DNA of 16,124 nucleotides from RUG11788 sp964578175 (GTDB lineage: Bacteria; Bacillota_I; Bacilli_A; RF39; UBA660), in contig CAZOBH010000023.1 of NCBI GenBank assembly GCA_964578175.1, forward strand, positions 1 to 16,124, given 5' to 3'. Positions 6,514 through 12,640 of this stretch are shown here, piece by piece. The notes below the pieces were generated by a model, which was not told where the DNA came from, did no database searches, and saw only the letters and a list, made by a program, of their open reading frames with translations. The position numbers and the translations under genes are program-made. Each line of letters opens with the position of its first letter. Within the stretch, counting starts at the first letter, position 1.

Positions 6514-7986
6514 CTATTTAAATAATTTATTAAATATTTTATTAATTACTTTAGTAGTAGCTTTATCAATAACTTTATTAGTTACACGAGTACCCATTTT
6601 TTCACCAAATGATTTTTCTTTTTTAGTACTCTTTTTTTCTTTTGCTAATTCTTTAGCTTGTTCTTGTTCAGCTGCTTCTTGTTCAAGTACTTTAGCTTCT
6701 TCATCTCTCATTTTATTAATTTTTTCTAAAGCACTATCATCATTTATTAAAGTATCATATCTTCCTTGTAATCTACTTTGTTTTATCAATGTATCTCTTT
6801 CTTGATCAGTAATTGTTCCCATTCTACTTTGTGGAGGTAAAATAGTAACTTTTTGAACTATTTCAGGCTCTCCTTTTTCATTTTGGAATGATACTAGCGC
6901 TTCTCCAGTTCCTAACATTTTAATAGTTTCTTCTGTATCAAAATCTGGGTTAGATCTAAATCCATCTGCTGCAGCTTTAATAGATTTTTCATCACTCTTT
7001 GTATAAGCTCTTAATACATGTTGAACTCTATTACCAAGTTGAGATAAAATCTCATCTGTTATATCAGATGGAGCTTGAGATATGAAATATATTCCTATTC
7101 CTTTTGATCTTATTAATTTAACTATTTGAGTTAATTGTTTAACTATATTATCATTCATCTCTGAGAATATTAAATGTGCTTCATCAAAGAAGAATACTAA
7201 TTTTGGTTTTTCTAAATCTCCAACTTCTGGCATATCATTATATATAGCTGTAAGTAACCATAACAACATAATTACATAAGTAGTTGGTGTTTGAAATAAT
7301 GTTTGGGCATCTAATATATTAATATAGCCATATCCTCTATCATCAAATGCTATAAAGTCTTTGATATTAAATGCTGGTTTTCCAAAGAATAAATCTCCTC
7401 CTGCACCCTTTAAATTAATAATTGCTCTTCTAATAGATGTAAGAGTTACTGTAGTAAGATTACCATATCTAGTTGAAAATCCTTTTCTATGTTCATCTAC
7501 ATAAGAAAGTAATGTATCTAAATCATCTAAATCATTTAATTCTAATTTTTCATCTTCTGATATTTTAAAAACTACTCCAAGTACTTCTTCTTGAGTATCA
7601 GATAAATCTAACATTCTAGAAAGTAATCTTGGTCCGATTGATGATATTGTAGTTCTAATTGGATGTCCTAATTTTCCATTTATATCATAATAAGTAGTTG
7701 GATATTTCTCATTTTTGAAATCTGTAAGTTTTAAAGCATCAACTCTTCCTTTGATATTATCATTCATTTCGCCTTCAAAACTCATACCAGCTAAATCACC
7801 TTTTACATCAACTAAAAATACTGGCACACCTGCTGCACTAAATCCTTCTGCAAATACTTTCAATGTTATAGTTTTACCAGAACCTGATGCTCCAGTAATT
7901 AATCCATGTCTATTTGCCTTATTAAGTAATAAATTAACTTCTGTTTCATTATTTTTACCGATTAAAATTCTATTATTTATATACAT
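6514..7986 (-). CDS. HerA-like ATPase of the DUF853 (YjgR) family
   Basis: P-loop ATPase of the FtsK-HerA class. With the start at 7986 it has 490 aa: Walker A GASGSGKT (32-39), Walker B LVFFFDEAH (263-271, D268/E269), a sensor-like FISQAPSD (301-308), and GNRVQHVLRAYT (318-329) with Arg residues suited to subunit contacts. A HAS-barrel is absent, as expected for DUF853 and unlike archaeal HerA. The tail (about 420-490) is a charged coiled coil ending in a Lys-rich amphipathic segment. Start choice: a GGAGGT box (7991-7996) lies between an upstream in-frame ATG (7998) and ATG 7986, so the latter is the probable start. No NurA-type nuclease is beside it. The role is not established; DNA translocation is inferred from family. 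Confidence 0.9.
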   Translation of the reverse strand: MYINNRILIGKNNETEVNLLLNKANRHGLITGASGSGKTITLKVFAEGFSAAGVPVFLVDVKGDLAGMSFEGEMNDNIKGRVDALKLTDFKNEKYPTTYYDINGKLGHPIRTTISSIGPRLLSRMLDLSDTQEEVLGVVFKISEDEKLELNDLDDLDTLLSYVDEHRKGFSTRYGNLTTVTLTSIRRAIINLKGAGGDLFFGKPAFNIKDFIAFDDRGYGYINILDAQTLFQTPTTYVIMLLWLLTAIYNDMPEVGDLEKPKLVFFFDEAHLIFSEMNDNIVKQLTQIVKLIRSKGIGIYFISQAPSDITDEILSQLGNRVQHVLRAYTKSDEKSIKAAADGFRSNPDFDTEETIKMLGTGEALVSFQNEKGEPEIVQKVTILPPQSRMGTITDQERDTLIKQSRLQGRYDTLINDDSALEKINKMRDEEAKVLEQEAAEQEQAKELAKEKKSTKKEKSFGEKMGTRVTNKVIDKATTKVINKIFNKLFK

Positions 7987-8006
7987 AGTAACCTCCATAT
8001 ATAAAT

Positions 8007-8015
8007 ATTATACCA
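8007..8015 (-). promoter_or_regulatory. Extended -10 promoter of the HerA-trpS operon
   Basis: Minus-strand TGGTATAAT directly after a T run, with perfect -10 at 8007-8012. No clear -35. Transcription would start near 8000, leaving a leader of about 14 nt that contains GGAGGT. Confidence 0.6.
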
Positions 8016-8051
8016 AAAAAATAAAAAATCTATATCAAATATAGATTTTTT
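8016..8051 (-). terminator. Terminator of the 150-aa gene
   Basis: Thirteen-bp perfect stem (8023-8035 and 8039-8051) with a 3-nt loop, followed by more T on the minus strand. It sits 8 bases past the stop codon at 8060 and directly before the HerA promoter. Confidence 0.85.
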
Positions 8052-8059
8052 TATAAACA

Positions 8060-8512
8060 TTATCCGAAATTTTTAACTTTTACAGTATTAGTTGTTACAT
8101 CATTTGAAACCGTTTTTGGATCTACTATATCTATTACTAAGTCCATTAAACTAGCAAAAGTAGTTTGATCGTATTCAGGGCAAGATGTTTTATCATAGAC
8201 AAAAACTCCATCTGGAAGTGATCCAGCAAACATTGGAGATGCCATAGTTAATTCTACAATAAAACTATCACCATCAATAGTTGGATATTCATAAGCACCC
8301 ATAATTGAATGATGTGGATATTGAGGCATAACTACACATATTTCAATACCTTTTCTTTCTTTAACATCACCATAAATACTATCTAAATCTATTAAACCAG
8401 TTCTTACTTTTATAGCATCAACGAAGTCTTGATTACAATAACCTCTAACTGATTTATCAATACGACTTAATAAATCCTTTGCAGTTTCTTCATTCAACTT
8501 TGCTTTTTCCAT
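8060..8512 (-). CDS. Unknown 150-aa cytoplasmic protein with structured leader
   Basis: Not recognised. It has no signal peptide or membrane segment and is acidic, with an N-terminal helical region (about 1-45) and a mixed alpha/beta body. A Pro/His/Gly-rich stretch (PQYPHHSIMGAYEYP, about 64-78) and a C-terminal half rich in Asp and Thr stand out. I see no catalytic signature. It is a single-gene unit: strong promoter TTGAAA-17-TATAAT (8554-8582), leader with two hairpins (8506-8552), and a terminator (8016-8051). AGAGGGGG at 8522-8529 is the Shine-Dalgarno box, nine bases before ATG 8512. A consensus promoter combined with hairpins over the translation start suggests a well-transcribed gene with translational control, which is inference. 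It is flanked by tag upstream and HerA downstream. Confidence 0.8.
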   Translation of the reverse strand: MEKAKLNEETAKDLLSRIDKSVRGYCNQDFVDAIKVRTGLIDLDSIYGDVKERKGIEICVVMPQYPHHSIMGAYEYPTIDGDSFIVELTMASPMFAGSLPDGVFVYDKTSCPEYDQTTFASLMDLVIDIVDPKTVSNDVTTNTVKVKNFG

Positions 8513-8552
8513 TTTGGAAATCCCCCTCTATGTCATTTGCGACACCGAGAGG
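8506..8552 (-). promoter_or_regulatory. Leader hairpins covering the SD and start codon of the 150-aa gene
   Basis: Two stem-loops on the minus-strand RNA. The first pairs CCTCT (8548-8552) with AGAGG (8525-8529, part of the Shine-Dalgarno box) and has a second stem TGTC/GACA (8541-8544 with 8531-8534) closed by a six-base loop. The second pairs TTTCCA (8515-8520) with TGGAAA (8506-8511), taking in the TG of the start codon. The first begins at about the predicted transcription start. It could be a translation switch, a 5' stability hairpin or a DNA operator; I match it to no known riboswitch. Confidence 0.55.
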
Positions 8553-8553
8553 A

Positions 8554-8582
8554 ATTATATCAAAAATATTCATTTTTTTCAA
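8554..8582 (-). promoter_or_regulatory. Strong sigma-A-type promoter of the 150-aa gene
   Basis: TTGAAA (8577-8582), 17-bp spacer, perfect TATAAT (8554-8559) on the minus strand. It is the best consensus promoter in the window and begins three bases past the tag stop codon. Confidence 0.85.
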
Positions 8583-8584
8583 GT

Positions 8585-9127
8585 CTAAAAACAAAAACAG
8601 TCTTTTTCATGATCATCTATAACACCAATTGCTTGTAAATAAGAGTAAATTATCGTACTTCCTACAAACTTCATTCCTCGTTTTTTTAAATCATTTGATA
8701 CCCTATCAGATAATTCTGATGTTGTTTTTTGCACATTATCCATATTTTTAATAACTTTGTTATCAGTAAATTTCCAAATATAATTAGAAAATGATTTATA
8801 CTCTTTTTGAATATCTATAAATATTTTAGTATTATTTATCATTGCATTTATTTTTAATTTATTTCTGATAATACCTTTATTATTTAATAGTTCTTCAATC
8901 TTTTTATCATCATAATTAACTATTTTATTATAATCAAAGTTATCTAAAGATTCTCTAAAATTTTCACGTTTATTTAAGATACAATCCCAAGAAAGTCCTG
9001 CTTGAAACATCTCAAGTATTAATAACTCATATAAATAATTATCATCTTTATGAACTTTTCCCCATTCATTATCATGATAATAAATATAATTTTTATTTTT
9101 TAAATCAACCCAAGAACATCTATTCAT
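8585..9127 (-). CDS. tag: DNA-3-methyladenine glycosylase I
   Basis: Monofunctional base-excision glycosylase that removes 3-methyladenine from alkylated DNA, leaving an abasic site. The 180-aa protein has the Tag signature: C4 and W6 (RCSWVD), YYHDNEWG (16-23), LLILEMFQAGLSW (34-46), GMKFVGSTIIYSYLQA (150-165), and the C-terminal DHEKDC. The zinc ligands would be C4, H18, H173 and C177. A GGTGAT box precedes ATG 9127 by five bases. It has an extended -10 promoter very close to the start, so the leader is about 12 nt. No proper terminator follows; only a weak A/T hairpin overlaps the next promoter, so some read-through into the 150-aa gene is likely. Divergent from the 177-aa plus-strand gene. 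Confidence 0.96.
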   Translation of the reverse strand: MNRCSWVDLKNKNYIYYHDNEWGKVHKDDNYLYELLILEMFQAGLSWDCILNKRENFRESLDNFDYNKIVNYDDKKIEELLNNKGIIRNKLKINAMINNTKIFIDIQKEYKSFSNYIWKFTDNKVIKNMDNVQKTTSELSDRVSNDLKKRGMKFVGSTIIYSYLQAIGVIDDHEKDCFCF

Positions 9128-9145
9128 AAATAATCACCAAGAATT

Positions 9146-9154
9146 ATTATAACA
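9146..9154 (-). promoter_or_regulatory. Extended -10 promoter of tag
   Basis: Minus-strand TGTTATAAT: perfect -10 (9146-9151) plus extended TG. No convincing -35. Transcription starting near 9139 would give a leader little longer than the Shine-Dalgarno box. Confidence 0.55.
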
Positions 9155-9185
9155 AATTCTATTAAATTATATGACACTTTTCTAT

Positions 9186-9229
9186 TTTACATATATTTAT
9201 GTAAATATAGTTAAAAAGATAAACTATAT
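9186..9229. promoter_or_regulatory. Two adjacent dyads upstream of and over the 177-aa gene promoter
   Basis: Dyad 1: TTTACATA, 4-bp gap, TATGTAAA (9186-9193 and 9198-9205). Dyad 2: ATATAGTT, 9-bp gap, AACTATAT (9205-9212 and 9222-9229). Both are perfect over 8 bp. Dyad 2 covers the -35 and part of the spacer of the plus-strand promoter; dyad 1 lies just upstream, in the region shared with divergent tag. They look like operators, but A/T-rich DNA makes such dyads by chance fairly often. Confidence 0.4.
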
Positions 9230-9239
9230 ATGATATTAT
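9211..9239 (+). promoter_or_regulatory. Probable promoter of the 177-aa gene
   Basis: TTAAAA (9211-9216), 17-bp spacer, TATTAT (9234-9239) with an extended TG at 9231-9232. Start of transcription is expected near 9246, immediately at the AGAGGTGAT box. Confidence 0.55.
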
Positions 9240-9257
9240 TTAAATAGAGGTGATAGT

Positions 9258-9791
9258 ATGGAACAAGAAAAAGAAATGCTACAAAAAACAAAAGAATATA
9301 TCGATAAAACTATAGCTGATAATAAAGGAAAAAAACCAGATGAAATATTAACTACTATTGTAAACGGAGCAAGTGAATCAGGACTTTCATTAATGGATAT
9401 TTCAGAATATCTTGCATTAGCTAATGGAATAACAAAATATTTAATTCTATCTACTGGTGTTTCTCAACAATATGATTACAATAATTTCGTTATGTTAGAA
9501 GCAAGAAGTGCCAAAGAAGAAATATTAGCTATTACTAATGATGAAGTAACAAGATTTGCAAGATTTAATGAATATTACAAATTAAGAGAAGGGAAATTAC
9601 AAGATATCGGTAGATTTAAAAGTAATCAAGATTTACTAGAAAGATTTGACGATACAATGAATGATAATTTAAGTAATCAAAGTACTAGATTTGTTCATTC
9701 AACTAATTATACAAGACAATGTACATTAAATGCTGTAATGTCTAGAAGAATGATTGCAAATGATACAGAAGAAAAAAGAAATACTTTATAG
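9258..9791 (+). CDS. Unknown 177-aa soluble protein, only plus-strand gene
   Basis: Not recognised. It is charged and probably helical throughout, with no signal peptide, membrane segment or Cys pair. A short helical, Lys/Glu-rich N-terminus (1-30) leads into a central region (about 30-80) with ESGLSLMDISEYLALANG, which looks like a small helical bundle. The C-terminal third is Asn/Arg-rich. An AGAGGTGAT box four bases before ATG 9258 makes the start secure, and the codon usage matches its neighbours. It is isolated: divergent from tag with two dyads over its promoter, and convergent with the DUF2779 gene, overlapping it by 6 bp (9786-9791). The terminator stem forms its last codons. The dyads suggest a repressible gene; I cannot assign a function. 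Confidence 0.8.
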   Translation: MEQEKEMLQKTKEYIDKTIADNKGKKPDEILTTIVNGASESGLSLMDISEYLALANGITKYLILSTGVSQQYDYNNFVMLEARSAKEEILAITNDEVTRFARFNEYYKLREGKLQDIGRFKSNQDLLERFDDTMNDNLSNQSTRFVHSTNYTRQCTLNAVMSRRMIANDTEEKRNTL

Positions 9792-9801
9792 TATTTCTTT
9801 T
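9774..9801. terminator. Two-way terminator inside the overlapping gene ends
   Basis: Perfect 12-bp inverted repeat (9774-9785 and 9790-9801) with a 4-nt loop. On the plus strand it ends TTTTAATTTTT; on the minus strand it ends TTTTTTC. The two stop codons (TAA of DUF2779 at 9788-9786 and TAG of the 177-aa gene at 9789-9791) lie at the loop, so the stem encodes the last codons of both proteins. Confidence 0.85.
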
Positions 9802-11246
9802 AATTTTTGATAAATTTTTACCATTGCATAAGTATCAAGTTCACAGTAAACAAGTAAACCATTTCTCGTTTCTTTTTGTTCTTCTTTAGTTTGATTAATT
9901 AAGTTCTTATAAGCATTAGATGCTTGATCTCCTTTATGTATTAATGGTAGATTTGCATAATTTAAAGATGGATCATCTGGGAACAATGCAGGCAAAACAT
10001 ATTTAATTGAATATGATCCTTTCATATCTCTTGTATAATAATTTCTATTATAAAAAGGAATCATTAAATCTTTAATATTATCTCTAATTTTTAATAAATG
10101 ATTTGATAAGTCTTTATAATTATCACTAAGTCTTTTAATTACTCCCTTTTCAAAAGACATATTATAAGCAAGAACGCATACATTATCAGGTATATCTTTA
10201 ATTAAATTTTCAGCAAGACTCCTTCTAGGATCATTAATTCCATCAGCTAAGAATTCTTTATGAATAACATTTCCTTTTTCATCCATAATATGAAGAGAAT
10301 ATTGAAATGGAATTTGTTCATAAGGAGTTGTTCCATTAAACTTTGGTATTGCATCTTGATAAGTTTCAAAATCTAAGAAATATAAAGGATAAGATAAAGT
10401 ATCTAAAAAAGATTTAATCTTATCTTTTTCTATTTTATCAGAAATGTTTTTATACAATTCATGTTCTGCTTGTTCAATTGATCTATCATCTATTTCATTA
10501 TCAATAATGTCTTTAAAAGTAATAATATTATCTTTATAATAATCTAATTTCTTTTTAAAATTTAATCTTTTTATATCAAATATATTAGGTCTTTCTAAAG
10601 ACTTAGTACAATATTCAAAATAAGGACATTCATATGGATTCATACATTGAATACCTATATCTATTTTAGGTTCTTTATCTGTTAATTTATTAATTTCATC
10701 TAAATGTTTCTTTATATTATCTTGATTAGATAATATATAATCAGTAACATCATCAATTACAAATAGTTTTTTAATATCTAATTTATCTTTATACTTATAT
10801 TTATTATTTAAATAAACAACACAAGATTTAACTACATTATATCCAAGTGATTTAAGTATATATACTTGATAAGAAATATCTTCTAAATAGATAGAATGTA
10901 GACTTGTAGACGATTTAACTTCATATACTTCAACTGAATCTTTATTATTAATTAATATATCTACACTACAAAAATTATTTTCATATTTAAATGATGCTTC
11001 AGTAATTACTTTATCTCCTTTTTCTAAAGATTTTTTAGTATCACTAATCATTTTATTTAAATCTTTATTAAATTCAATATCTGTATATTCTCCAAATAAA
11101 TTTTTAGCTAGTTCTCCTACTTCATGACCTGTATCAAATACTTGACTGTTATCAATTTCTTTTGCTTCTTCTGGATGATTTTCATCTAACCATAACATTT
11201 TTAAGCATTGATATCCTCTTGTATATTTTGATTTTGATAAATTCAT
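9786..11246 (-). CDS. DUF2779 protein: Cas4/RecB-like nuclease fused to DnaQ-like exonuclease
   Basis: A 486-aa two-domain protein. The N-terminal half has Cas4/RecB-family PD-(D/E)xK features: H41 (TGHEVG), D96 (SVDILI), E109-V-K111 (YEVKSS), the QxxxY-like SYQVY (125-129), and four Cys (C14, C201, C207, C213) placed as in Fe-S-holding Cas4 and AddB nucleases. The C-terminal half (about 285-486) is DUF2779 with DnaQ-like acidic motifs: D292-F-E294, AYNMSFEKGV (360-369), D389/D393, and E469-L-D471. A GGTGAT box precedes ATG 11246. It lies 13 bases after rarA and is surely co-transcribed with it. It should act on DNA ends or flaps, or RNA; the substrate is unknown. The domain reading is from motifs, not a profile search. 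Confidence 0.85.
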   Translation of the reverse strand: MNLSKSKYTRGYQCLKMLWLDENHPEEAKEIDNSQVFDTGHEVGELAKNLFGEYTDIEFNKDLNKMISDTKKSLEKGDKVITEASFKYENNFCSVDILINNKDSVEVYEVKSSTSLHSIYLEDISYQVYILKSLGYNVVKSCVVYLNNKYKYKDKLDIKKLFVIDDVTDYILSNQDNIKKHLDEINKLTDKEPKIDIGIQCMNPYECPYFEYCTKSLERPNIFDIKRLNFKKKLDYYKDNIITFKDIIDNEIDDRSIEQAEHELYKNISDKIEKDKIKSFLDTLSYPLYFLDFETYQDAIPKFNGTTPYEQIPFQYSLHIMDEKGNVIHKEFLADGINDPRRSLAENLIKDIPDNVCVLAYNMSFEKGVIKRLSDNYKDLSNHLLKIRDNIKDLMIPFYNRNYYTRDMKGSYSIKYVLPALFPDDPSLNYANLPLIHKGDQASNAYKNLINQTKEEQKETRNGLLVYCELDTYAMVKIYQKLKEIL

Positions 11247-11259
11247 ATAATCACCTATT

Positions 11260-12582
11260 CTATTTATCGTTTTTCTTATGCCATTCTTTTATCCATTCAT
11301 ATCTTTCTTTAAATCTTATTTCTTTTCCTTGTTTAGTTGGATGATAATATTCTTTACCAACTAAATTATCAGGTAAACATTGTAATGTAGCTATTTTATC
11401 CACTGTATCATGTGCATAAATATATCCTTTTCCATAATCTAAGTTTTTCATTAACTTAGTTGGAGCATTTCTTATATTTAATGGAACTGGTTCAGAAATC
11501 ATTTTTAAAGCATCTTCTTTGGCTTCCATATAAGCAACATCTAAAGCATTTGATTTAGGAGCTAAAGACATATAAACTACTGCTTCACATAAATTAACAG
11601 AACACTCTGGCATTCCTATCTTTTTACAACTATCATAAGCCATATTAGCGATACTCATAGCGTTTGGATCAGCAAGACCTATATCTTCTGATGAAAATCT
11701 AATTATTCTTCTAGCTACATATAATGGATCTTCTCCAGATTCTAACATACGTGCAAGCCAATAAATAGCTGCATCTGCATCACTATTTCTCATACTCTTA
11801 TGAAGAGCTGAAATAAGATTATAATGTTCTTCTCCATCCTTGTCATATAATAATGCTTTATTAGTAATACATTGTTCTAAAACATCTTGGTCTATAATCT
11901 TTTTCTTATTTTTTACTTTTGCACTAGCTACACATAATTCTAAAGTATTAAGACAATTTCTAGCATCTCCATTTGCAAATATTCCAATCTTTTTTAATAA
12001 ATCATCACTAACTTCAATTGGTTCATTATTATATCCTTTTGGACTTTTTAAAGCATTTCTCATAATCTTTATTAAATCATCTGATGTTAAACTATTAAGA
12101 ACAAATACTTTACATCTAGATATTAAAGCTGAATTAACTTGAAATGATGGATTTTCAGTAGTTGCACCTATTAAAATAATTGATCCTTTTTCAACGAATG
12201 GTAAAAATGCATCTTGTTGGGCTTTATTAAATCTATGAATTTCATCTACGAATAAAACTGTTTTTTCACCCATCTTACGATTTTCTTCAGCTTTATTCAT
12301 TACTTCTTTAATTTCTTTTATTCCACTTGTAACAGCACTATAATTAACAAAATGAGCATTAGTTGTTTCAGCAATAATAGTAGCAATAGTTGTTTTACCT
12401 ACTCCTGGAGGTCCCCAAAGTATCATAGAAGTGATTTCATCATTTTCTATCATATTCCTTAAAAGTTTTCCTTTACTAAGAATTTGATCTTGACCTACAA
12501 ATTCATCTAAATTGGTTGGTCTCATACGTGAAGCTAAAGGATTGTTTTTCTCTCTATCATCAAATAAAGATGCTTGTTCCAT
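11260..12582 (-). CDS. rarA: Replication-associated recombination protein A (RarA/MgsA)
   Basis: AAA+ clamp-loader-like ATPase that acts at stalled replication forks with SSB and RecA. The 440-aa length is normal. PLASRMRPTNLDEFVGQ (15-31) is the family's N-terminal box. Walker A is GPPGVGKT (57-64), Walker B VLFVDEIH (109-116), sensor-1 GATTENPSF (139-147), and arginine finger R156 in SALISRC. The C-terminal SANMAYDSC and tetramer region follow. The N-terminus EQASLFDD contains QASLF, close to the beta-clamp binding consensus QLxLF; this is a suggestion only. An AGGAGTGAT box precedes ATG 12582. It is the first gene of an operon with the DUF2779 nuclease, transcribed from TTGTTA-16-TATAAT. 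Confidence 0.97.
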   Translation of the reverse strand: MEQASLFDDREKNNPLASRMRPTNLDEFVGQDQILSKGKLLRNMIENDEITSMILWGPPGVGKTTIATIIAETTNAHFVNYSAVTSGIKEIKEVMNKAEENRKMGEKTVLFVDEIHRFNKAQQDAFLPFVEKGSIILIGATTENPSFQVNSALISRCKVFVLNSLTSDDLIKIMRNALKSPKGYNNEPIEVSDDLLKKIGIFANGDARNCLNTLELCVASAKVKNKKKIIDQDVLEQCITNKALLYDKDGEEHYNLISALHKSMRNSDADAAIYWLARMLESGEDPLYVARRIIRFSSEDIGLADPNAMSIANMAYDSCKKIGMPECSVNLCEAVVYMSLAPKSNALDVAYMEAKEDALKMISEPVPLNIRNAPTKLMKNLDYGKGYIYAHDTVDKIATLQCLPDNLVGKEYYHPTKQGKEIRFKERYEWIKEWHKKNDK

Positions 12583-12605
12583 AAAATCACTCCTTTTCTA
12601 CTTAT

Positions 12606-12633
12606 ATTATAAAATAAAAAAGGCTTTTAACAA
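12606..12633 (-). promoter_or_regulatory. Probable promoter of the rarA-DUF2779 operon
   Basis: TTGTTA (12628-12633), 16-bp spacer, perfect TATAAT (12606-12611) on the minus strand. The -35 falls in the loop of the upstream terminator, and the spacer includes its T-tract. Confidence 0.6.
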
Positions 12634-12640
12634 CCTTTTT
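12617..12640 (-). terminator. Terminator of the flavodoxin-lipoprotein operon
   Basis: Stem AAAAAGG/CCTTTTT (12617-12623 and 12634-12640) with a 10-nt loop and a T-rich tail on the minus strand. The stop codon at 12627-12629 lies in the loop. Confidence 0.75.

Noticed and set aside
6514..7986. HerA-NurA or HerA-based defence system
   Set aside because: The ATPase is of the DUF853 type without a HAS barrel, sits in an operon with trpS, and no NurA, SIR2 or DUF4297-type partner is next to it.
8513..8553. Known riboswitch (preQ1, guanidine, fluoride) in the 150-aa gene leader
   Set aside because: The hairpins are too short and the conserved bases of those classes are not present; kept only as an unnamed structure.
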